A stretch of DNA of 64,000 nt, from positions 1 through 64,000 of the forward strand of contig CATXEA010000011.1 of NCBI GenBank assembly GCA_958367245.1, written 5' to 3'. Below are positions 44,271 to 51,045 of this stretch, piece after piece. Numbering within the stretch: position 1 is the first letter of the stretch; every line of letters starts with the position of its first letter. The translations under genes were made by a program, and so were the position numbers. Origin of the DNA: an uncultured Blautia sp. (GTDB lineage: Bacteria; Bacillota; Clostridia; Lachnospirales; Lachnospiraceae). Below the pieces are notes generated by a model. That model was not told where the DNA came from and did no database searches. It saw only the letters and a program-made list of their open reading frames with translations.

Positions 44271-45487
44271 GGAAGGGTAAGAGATGGAGCGTGACAGCAG
44301 GAGCGGCTGTAATGGCGCTTTTGCTTGGAACCGGAATGTTGGAAGTAAACGTCTATGGTTCGGATTTTGTGTCAAATGCCGTTCTGGAGGAGGTTCCGGA
44401 TACGGAAACAGAAATACCGGGGGAGGATATTTTTACAGATGGAAGCGGACTGCAGGATCATGCAGACGGAAATGGCAGTGATGGTAACGGCGCAGACAAC
44501 AATACAGGAGACGGGGCGGATATGGGGGCTGTGGGCGGAGGCTATATGGGAGGCTACAGCAGCGGAAGTCCCTCCGGCACATCTGAAAAAATCATCCGTC
44601 AGCCAAAGCTTATGCTGGAAAGCTGCAATCTGTCAGGGGCAGAGGTGAAGGCTGGAAGCGAGACTGCTCTGGAAGCTGTGCTGGTTAACAAAGGTGCGCA
44701 GGATCGAATTTATAATCTGAAAGTAACCCTGTCAGTGGAAGCGAAGGACGTTTTTCTTTCTGAAAAATCCTTTTATTTTGGCAGAGTGGGTGCAAAAGAG
44801 AAAATTTATCTGAACAGTATGGTAAAGGTGATGCCCAGTGCAGAAGAGGGTTTTGTGCCGGTGACGGCTTCTTTTGAATATGAGGATAAAAAAGGAACGG
44901 CGTATACAGGAACAGAGAGACTGGAATTTCATGTGGTACAGCCCTCAAAGGTGCATCTGGAATGCGGGGATATTCCGGCAGAAGCAGCCTCAACAGATAC
45001 GCTGATGCTTTCCGTGAAGGTACAGAATCTGAGCCGCACTCCGGTGAATAATGTACGTGTTTCTCTGAAAGGAAAGGGACTTTTTCCAAAGGAGAAGGTC
45101 TTCGTAGGAAATATGGAGGCAGGGACTCAGGGAGAAGGTGTGATGCGGGTGTATGTGGGTACCAGAACGATGGAGAAACCGGGTGTGGATTCCGGAACGT
45201 CTGAAAGTGAAATGTTTGGGAATGTGAAGGGAAAGCTTGTGCTTGCCTATGAGGATTCGCAGGGAAATACTCATAAAGAAGAAAAGAAGTTTAAGCTGGA
45301 AATCACCAAACCGAAGATTCAGACTCTCAAGGTGGAGAAGCCGAAAAAGGCTAATTCATGGTGGTTTTCCGTGATTGCAGCAGGAGGTGCAGGGATGCTG
45401 GCTGTGATTGTGCTTCTTCTGGGACGGCTTCGCAGGCAGAAGGTGCGGATAGAAGAAATGAAAAAAATGTATGGAGGCAGTATATGA
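44267..45487 (+). CDS. Surface-anchored Ig-like (CARDB/COG1361-type) protein
   Basis: A 406-residue protein. A signal peptide (about 1-30) is followed by an acidic stretch and a Gly/Asn/Asp-rich flexible linker (about 60-105). Two beta-sandwich units follow, each opening like ETALEAVLVNKGAQDRIYNL and LMLSVKVQNLSRTPVNNVRV. A single C-terminal membrane helix (WWFSVIAAGGAGMLAVIVLLL) ends the protein, with a short basic tail. The extracellular domains would project from the membrane next to the exporter. It overlaps the ATPase gene by 4 bases and the next gene by 4. Confidence 0.82.
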   Translation: MRKGKRWSVTAGAAVMALLLGTGMLEVNVYGSDFVSNAVLEEVPDTETEIPGEDIFTDGSGLQDHADGNGSDGNGADNNTGDGADMGAVGGGYMGGYSSGSPSGTSEKIIRQPKLMLESCNLSGAEVKAGSETALEAVLVNKGAQDRIYNLKVTLSVEAKDVFLSEKSFYFGRVGAKEKIYLNSMVKVMPSAEEGFVPVTASFEYEDKKGTAYTGTERLEFHVVQPSKVHLECGDIPAEAASTDTLMLSVKVQNLSRTPVNNVRVSLKGKGLFPKEKVFVGNMEAGTQGEGVMRVYVGTRTMEKPGVDSGTSESEMFGNVKGKLVLAYEDSQGNTHKEEKKFKLEITKPKIQTLKVEKPKKANSWWFSVIAAGGAGMLAVIVLLLGRLRRQKVRIEEMKKMYGGSI

Positions 45488-46161
45488 GTAAAAAGCTAAA
45501 GAGACATTTTTTCCCGTTTTGGCTCCTGCTTTTGGGGATGGCGGTGAGTGTGCTGTATCTGGGAGGACAGATGATATACGGAGAAATACAGAGCAGGAAG
45601 GTACATCAGGAAATTGTAGAGTTAGGGGAGCTTTCCTATGACGAAGCCTTTCTGGAGGAAATCTCCAAGGCAGAAGGCTTTCTGTCCGTCAGTCCTGTTT
45701 ATGAAATTCCGGTGAAGCTACGATGGGAGGATTATACAATGGAAACCTCTTTTACAGTCCTTGACTTCGATGAATTTCATATGACAGGCACAGCTCCTGA
45801 AATGATTGAAATTGGAAATACGCCGATACTCCTGATTGGAGAAAAGGCTCTTTCAGGGTTTACAGATTTCTTCGGAAATCCCATATCCGAAAAAACCATA
45901 AAAAAATTCTGGGCATCTGCCGATGTTCCGACTCTTGAATATACTCTTTCAGGGGACGGACAAAGCGTTTCTTCCGGCGCTGAAACAACATCACCAACAG
46001 ACACCGTTCTCTGGCGTCCCTGTCTCGCAGCCGGCTGTCTTACTGCGCCTTCAGAAGGCATTTATGTTCCCCTGACCCAGCTTGACAGTCTCACACCAAT
46101 CATACCGGAAGTCGAAAAGGTTCTGCTGAAAACTCAGGGCACAAAGCCGGAAATATTGTAA
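45484..46161 (+). CDS. Single-pass protein with MacB-PCD-like extracellular domain
   Basis: A 225-residue protein: one N-terminal helix (FWLLLLGMAVSVLYLGGQMIYG) and an extracellular domain with ISKAEGFLSVSPVYEIPV and LDFDEFHMTG segments that recall the extracellular domain of MacB/FtsX permeases. The C-terminal three helices of such permeases are absent; the protein ends at KTQGTKPEIL. It may be a domain-only derivative or a truncated permease. The start ATG overlaps the previous stop. Confidence 0.75.
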   Translation: MSKKLKRHFFPFWLLLLGMAVSVLYLGGQMIYGEIQSRKVHQEIVELGELSYDEAFLEEISKAEGFLSVSPVYEIPVKLRWEDYTMETSFTVLDFDEFHMTGTAPEMIEIGNTPILLIGEKALSGFTDFFGNPISEKTIKKFWASADVPTLEYTLSGDGQSVSSGAETTSPTDTVLWRPCLAAGCLTAPSEGIYVPLTQLDSLTPIIPEVEKVLLKTQGTKPEIL

Positions 46162-46176
46162 TAATTACCGTATTCA

Positions 46177-46590
46177 CTATTCACGATCCAGTTCACGGCA
46201 AATATTATGATTCTCATGAACCTCCCATACATTAATTCCCTCCATTTTCACATTTTTATAATATAACATATTGTTGCTTTTCCAGGAGTCTCCTATTACG
46301 ACCTTCAAATCCACATCTGGCAAATCCAGTACGGAAGGAGATACGGAACCTTTGAGCAAAATCACAACATCTCTGTATTTTTTTGTATTAAAGTCAGGTG
46401 AAAGCTCAAGCAGCAGATCAACATCACTGTTAAAACCCTGTTCTTTTCTGGCACAGCTACCATATAAATATAGACCACTGACATAAGGGGCGATACCGGA
46501 TTCCCTGATTTTACGGATAGCGTGATTCAATGAGACTTCACTCCTTCTGATACATTCAGCATTAGCCCCTTTGCTCTTTCCAACTCGCAT
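46177..46590 (-). CDS. MNT-type nucleotidyltransferase, orphan
   Basis: A 137-residue minimal nucleotidyltransferase: LYLYGSCARKEQGFNSDVDLLLEL holds the GS-X11-DVD catalytic site, and VDLKVV adds the third acidic residue. MNT proteins are often antitoxins that AMPylate or otherwise modify a HEPN toxin partner. No HEPN gene is adjacent on either side, so this copy may act alone or its partner was lost. GGGGG lies upstream of the ATG. It is convergent with the envelope operon. Confidence 0.8.
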   Translation of the reverse strand: MRVGKSKGANAECIRRSEVSLNHAIRKIRESGIAPYVSGLYLYGSCARKEQGFNSDVDLLLELSPDFNTKKYRDVVILLKGSVSPSVLDLPDVDLKVVIGDSWKSNNMLYYKNVKMEGINVWEVHENHNICRELDRE

Positions 46591-46792
46591 ATCTGAATCC
46601 CCCTTATCTTCGAAATCAAATTATATGTTGTTATCTTCATTTTACTAGTTTACTGGTTATTTTTCAAGGTGCAGAATTGAGTGTGAACTAATGTCAGTTA
46701 GTTAAGTTGAAAGGTTAAATTCCGTGTGTGGGGTCTAACCAAAATATTGAAAAATTTTCTAAAAGGGGTTGACAGATTTCCACTAATGTGTG

Positions 46793-46835
46793 GCCGCTTT
46801 CGCTACTGATTGATTTCAGAAGTAGCGAGAGCGGC
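46793..46835 (+). repeat. Hairpin at the left end of an IS4-like remnant
   Basis: A 15-bp stem: GCCGCTTTCGCTACT (46793-46807) with AGTAGCGAGAGCGGC (46821-46835), one mismatch/wobble, 48 bases before a transposase start. Such leaders block read-in transcription in many insertion sequences. Confidence 0.6.
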
Positions 46836-46882
46836 TCTTGAATTGTAAGTATAGTCTTTTCAAGTCAAGGAGGTACACATTT

Positions 46883-47038
46883 ATGTCACACGAATCAATT
46901 AAAGCGGCTTTTTCAGACGCTATCAATCATGTTGCTGCCAATATTTCACTCTATACTGTTGACCCAGACAGAGATCTAACACGCAATAGAAAAATCGGAG
47001 TTCGTATACATCGAGAACATCCTTCATACAAGCTATGA
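46883..47038 (+). pseudogene. IS4-family transposase remnant, N-terminus only
   Basis: 51 residues beginning MSHESIKAAFSDAINH with AGGAGG upstream. The first about 40 residues, ending in LTRNRKI, match the N-terminal opening of IS4-family transposases common in Lachnospiraceae. After that the frame runs into sequence belonging to an inverted IS630-like element and stops. More than 90% of the transposase is missing. Confidence 0.7.
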
Positions 47039-47541
47039 ATTCTGCATCCTCTCTTGAGGGAATACAACAGTATTCATTTTTGTGAGGTCGAAGTTTATTT
47101 TTGTAAGGCTCTACGGATTGCATCTTTGCTGACCGGTGTATCAAGCACTGCTTTGGATTCTTTTTCCAGCAGACGCAAAATCCATCTGGAATGCCCTTCA
47201 GGAACCGGACCACAGGCAAGTTCAATAATACGTGCTTCTGCACGTCCATCAAGGACACGCCTTGCATTGTCGGAATTGATGTTTCTTTTGAACTCGGTAA
47301 CCGCTTCAATGCCGCCAGAGAAATATTTGGTTACTGTATTCGTTACAGTTGCCAGGCAAACTCCATTCGATTTTGCGGATTGCTCATGGGTTAATACTCT
47401 CCCATGAGCCTCATCCCAATCAAGAATAATCTGGCATCTGCTTCGAATCGTTTTCGATGTAGTACTTTTGTGAATTGTAGATTTTAATGTCTTCCATTAA
47501 TTCTCTGTAAGTTTAATAATATATTTTCTTGGTCTTGCCAT
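47003..47541 (-). pseudogene. IS630-family transposase remnant with stop and frameshift
   Basis: Reading the minus strand from ATG 47541 gives MARPRKYIIKLTEN, then an in-frame TAA, then an IS630-type helix-turn-helix region (CQIILDWDEAHGRVLTHEQS; LDGRAEARIIELACGPVPEG; SRWILRLLEKES). After DAIRRALQK the frame shifts by one base and continues as NKLRPHKNEYCCIPSREDAEF up to VLDVYE, where it abuts the IS4 remnant near 47003. The catalytic DDE part is gone. Confidence 0.75.
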
Positions 47542-47741
47542 ATAAATCACCGTCGTTTTCTTTTAGTTTAACATAAAACGGATTGTAATAGCTATGAATA
47601 TTTAATTAAATATCAATAATACAAAACAGTAGTGCGTATTTCAAGAGTTAATTTAAAGAAAATTATCAATGAAAAATTCACTAAATTTATAAATACATAA
47701 TTATATATTATTCCGAAATTTGAGAAACACATAAAAAAGAA

Positions 47742-47794
47742 TTGACATTTAAGTAAAGTGAATTTACAATATAAATATAGTAAAATAAATTTAC
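47742..47794 (+). promoter_or_regulatory. Promoter of the mannoside operon with two repressor palindromes
   Basis: TTGACA at 47742-47747 and TACAAT at 47765-47770 with a 17-bp spacer. GTAAAGTGAATTTAC (47753-47767) overlaps the spacer and -10; GTAAAATAAATTTAC (47780-47794) covers the start site region. Both are GTAAA-N5-TTTAC palindromes 27 bp apart, placed as repressor operators. The ROK regulator at 53897 is the likely binder. The rest of the 47542-47869 gap is AT-rich with no gene. Confidence 0.75.
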
Positions 47795-47869
47795 TTTAAA
47801 ATGTATAGTCCGGATAAATATACATTGAAAGGAACGTTAAGAAATTGAATTAAATGGAGGGTTTTTTGC

Positions 47870-49210
47870 ATGAGAAAAAGAATCGCATTATTAATGGCAG
47901 TTTTAACAGCGTTAGGTGTTTCAGCTACAAATGTATATGCAGGAGAAGGAAAACAGGAATTAACGATTACTTGTAGAAACACAGAGGCATTAGCACCAGC
48001 ATTTACTACTTGGATTGAGACAACATACAATAATTGGGAGAAAAAAGATCAGGTTGAAGTTAAGATGAATGCTATCGAAGGGCAGGATAGTGATTATTTA
48101 ACAAAAGTAAAACTGGGCTATCAGGATGCAAGTCAATGTGGAGATCTTGTATGGGAAGATTCTTTTATTCTTCCAGCGGATGCAGCTGCTGGATATTTAG
48201 CAGATATTACTTCCAATTTGGAAGGATATGCCGATTGGAGTAATGGTGGATATATTGAAGCTGTAAAAGAGGGAGCATTAGGTGGAGATGGTCATTATTA
48301 TGGCATCCAAGCATCTACAGATTCCCGTGGACTTCTAGTAAATAAGGATGTTTTGGAAGCAGCAGGATTGGGAGCTGATTGGCAGCCAAAAGATTGGGCA
48401 GAACTTCTCGATGGATGTCGTGCAATTAAGGAAAAGTGTGAAGATGTAATTCCGATGTGGATGAGTGTTGGTAAGGCAAGTGGCGAAGGAACTAGTATGA
48501 ATGGTTATGAAATGCTGCTATATGGCACTCCTGATGCGGATCAGTCTTTATACGACACAGAATCAGGTAAGTGGGTTGTAAGTAGTGAGAGTATTCTTGC
48601 AGCAAATCAGTTTCTTGTAACTTTATTTGAAGAAGGTCTTACAGGTGAATACTCTGAGATGCTTGATGCGAATGAAGGGAATTATGCATGGGAATATTTG
48701 AAAAATGGACAGTTAGGAATCTATTTGACAGGAAGTTGGTTCCCACAGATGTATCAGGAAGGCGGAGTGATGGAATGGCCAGAATTTACAGATAAACTCA
48801 ATTTTATTCCAATGCCAACTAAGGATGGTTCTGGAACATTGACTATGTCAGGTGGTTGGGCTTGGACAATTCCTGCACTTTCTGACAATATTGATCTTGC
48901 ATTTGAATTTCTTACTGAAATGATGAAACCAGAAAATTATTCTGCTTATATTGCGATTACAAGAGAATTGCCGGTAAGAGATCTTAGTGAATATGAAGAG
49001 ATTACTTCCGCCCCATTTTTTACTTTATCTCAGGAAAAATTGGAAGCAGCCCTTTTCCGTCCAAAGAATGATCAGTATTCTACTGTATCAACATATATAG
49101 CTGAGATGAGTGAAAATGCAGTAGTAGAACTGGATGCACAGGCAGCTATGGATACATTTGCAACAAATGTTGAAAGTGCAATTGGAGCAGATGCTATCTT
49201 AAAAAAATAG
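47870..49210 (+). CDS. Family 1 oligosaccharide-binding protein
   Basis: A 446-residue extracellular solute-binding protein (MalE type). A signal peptide (ALGVSATNVYAGEG) is followed by LTITCRNTEALAPAFTTWIE, DLVWEDSFILPADAAAGYLAD near residue 88, and GSWFPQMYQEGGVMEWPEF near 286, a standard opening/closing layout. No lipobox cysteine is visible. With the permeases at 49328 and 50206 it forms a carbohydrate-uptake-1 importer, probably for mannose-containing oligosaccharides, given the mannosidases downstream. Confidence 0.9.
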   Translation: MRKRIALLMAVLTALGVSATNVYAGEGKQELTITCRNTEALAPAFTTWIETTYNNWEKKDQVEVKMNAIEGQDSDYLTKVKLGYQDASQCGDLVWEDSFILPADAAAGYLADITSNLEGYADWSNGGYIEAVKEGALGGDGHYYGIQASTDSRGLLVNKDVLEAAGLGADWQPKDWAELLDGCRAIKEKCEDVIPMWMSVGKASGEGTSMNGYEMLLYGTPDADQSLYDTESGKWVVSSESILAANQFLVTLFEEGLTGEYSEMLDANEGNYAWEYLKNGQLGIYLTGSWFPQMYQEGGVMEWPEFTDKLNFIPMPTKDGSGTLTMSGGWAWTIPALSDNIDLAFEFLTEMMKPENYSAYIAITRELPVRDLSEYEEITSAPFFTLSQEKLEAALFRPKNDQYSTVSTYIAEMSENAVVELDAQAAMDTFATNVESAIGADAILKK

Positions 49211-49240
49211 TAGCTGTTATTTAGAGTAATGTTTAAGTAA

Positions 49241-49294
49241 CGGAAGCCCGGTGGTCTGTGAGCTGGATATAAAGATACAGACTTCCGGGTTTTT
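49241..49294 (+). terminator. Leaky terminator after the binding-protein gene
   Basis: CGGAAG with CTTCCG and TCTGT with ACAGA form an interrupted stem, followed by GGTTTTT. It lies between the binding protein and permeases and would keep permease levels below those of the binding protein. Confidence 0.55.
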
Positions 49295-49327
49295 AATTAT
49301 TCATCTAAAAGTAGACGAGGTTACATA

Positions 49328-50206
49328 ATGACGCATAAAAAAGAAAAGAAATTTATGATGACACTTATGTTACCGGGATTAGCGGTTATGATTGCCTTTT
49401 TTATGCTTCCGGTAGCATTAACAATTTTCTATTCCTTTACTAATCTTTCATTGACGGGAAGTGATGCAGCGAATCTTCGTTTTATAGGATTGGAGAATTA
49501 TTATAAATTAATTCATGATAAAGAAGTAATGGCTACTGTTATAAGAACTTTAATGTATACAATAGCTTCTGTAGTAGGACAAAATATTCTTGGATTTATT
49601 ATTGCGTATTTAATGCAGGAAAAAAATAGAACTTTTCGAAGAATTATTGGACCAATTATTCTTTCGGCGTGGGTAATGCCAGAAGTAGTAGGGGCAATTT
49701 GCGCGTATTCTGTTTTTACAGATAAAGGAACATTGAATATTATTTTGCAATTCTTAGGATTTGAAAAATTTTCTTGGCTTTATAAAGTGCCAATGCTGGC
49801 AGTCATTATTGGAAACATCTGGAGAGGAACAGCGTATTCTATGATGGTTTATCAGGCAGGACTTGATAATGTTCCGGGTGAAGTAAAGGAGTCAGCAAAG
49901 ATTGACGGAGCAAGTAGTATACAAACAATCACTCATGTAATTGTCCCTATTATCAAGGATACGATTATGACCAATACTATGTTAACTACGCTTATGACTC
50001 TTGGTGGTTTCGGTTTTATCTATATAATGACAGGCGGAGGTCCTGGTGTGAAAACACAGACATTGCCTATTTTGATGTATCAAAAAGCATTTAAGAATTA
50101 CAGTCTTGGTTACGGAACAGCAATTTCTATGATTTTGTTATTGATTGCTGCGATTTTTGGAGTTATTTATGTGAAATTTGCAGGAAAGGATATGGGTGAT
50201 AAATAA
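49328..50206 (+). CDS. ABC importer permease, MalF-like
   Basis: A 292-residue permease with about six helices. The EAA loop that contacts the ATPase is EVKESAKIDGASSIQTITHV near residue 190. The N-terminal LPGLAVMIAFFMLPVALTIF and TMYTIASVVGQNILGF helices are typical. The stop and the next start share one base. No ATPase gene is found in this operon, so a shared MsmK-type ATPase encoded elsewhere is expected. Confidence 0.92.
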   Translation: MTHKKEKKFMMTLMLPGLAVMIAFFMLPVALTIFYSFTNLSLTGSDAANLRFIGLENYYKLIHDKEVMATVIRTLMYTIASVVGQNILGFIIAYLMQEKNRTFRRIIGPIILSAWVMPEVVGAICAYSVFTDKGTLNIILQFLGFEKFSWLYKVPMLAVIIGNIWRGTAYSMMVYQAGLDNVPGEVKESAKIDGASSIQTITHVIVPIIKDTIMTNTMLTTLMTLGGFGFIYIMTGGGPGVKTQTLPILMYQKAFKNYSLGYGTAISMILLLIAAIFGVIYVKFAGKDMGDK

Positions 50207-51024
50207 TGAGTAAGAAAAAAAGAGAAAGGATTATCGCCTATGTTGTTCTTGCAATTATGGCAATCATATTTTTGCTGCCTTTGTCATGGGTAGTTCTGGC
50301 ATCTCTAGATACTAATGCATCTATTGCAGTTAAGATGCCAAATTTTACATTGAATAATTATCATGAAGTCTTGACTAATCCTGTAAATTGGAAAGCGTTT
50401 TCTAGTGGACTGATCATATCTTTGGCATCTGCAGTATTGACAGTAATTCTTGCAGGACTAATGGCATATCCGTTATCTAGATATGAAATTAAGCATAAAA
50501 AAATGTTTATGCTTACTATGTTGTTTATGACAGCGTTGCCTATTACTACAGTAATGGTTCCGGTTTATCAGTTATTTGTGACACTTCATTTGTATGATAC
50601 TCTTGGAGGATTGGTTTTATTTCTTGCGGCATCTAATTTGCCATATGCAATATGGATGATGAAAAATTTTATGGATTCTGTTCCTATGACTTTGGAAGAA
50701 GCGGCTTGGATTGATGGGGCAAATAGATTGCAAGGTCTTACCAAAGTTGTGATTCCGTTGATGTACGCAGGAGTATCTTCTGTTGGTATTTTTGTATTTT
50801 CCGGTTGTTGGGGTAACTTCCTTGTTCCGTTTTTATTGTTGGGATCTGCAGATAAGGCGCCTGCTTCTGTAAAATTATATGGATATTTTGGAAGTCATAC
50901 AGTATCATATGGCTCCCTGGCAGCTTTTTCAATTATTTATGCAATTCCTTCAATCGTTTTATATGTGCTATCACAGAAATATATGTCAAAAGGATTTGCA
51001 ATGGAAGGTGGAGCAAAAGGTTAA
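50206..51024 (+). CDS. ABC importer permease, MalG-like
   Basis: A 272-residue permease, about six helices. The EAA loop is EEAAWIDGANRLQGLTKVVI near residue 164. It starts at the last base of the preceding stop (TAATG), showing coupled translation. Partner of the MalF-like protein. Confidence 0.92.
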   Translation: MSKKKRERIIAYVVLAIMAIIFLLPLSWVVLASLDTNASIAVKMPNFTLNNYHEVLTNPVNWKAFSSGLIISLASAVLTVILAGLMAYPLSRYEIKHKKMFMLTMLFMTALPITTVMVPVYQLFVTLHLYDTLGGLVLFLAASNLPYAIWMMKNFMDSVPMTLEEAAWIDGANRLQGLTKVVIPLMYAGVSSVGIFVFSGCWGNFLVPFLLLGSADKAPASVKLYGYFGSHTVSYGSLAAFSIIYAIPSIVLYVLSQKYMSKGFAMEGGAKG

Positions 51025-51045
51025 ATCTAGTAGGAGGAAAATGAA

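Noticed and set aside
46923..47309. 128-residue minus-strand open frame as a gene
   Set aside because: It mixes a frame-shifted part of the IS630 remnant with the reverse complement of the IS4 remnant.
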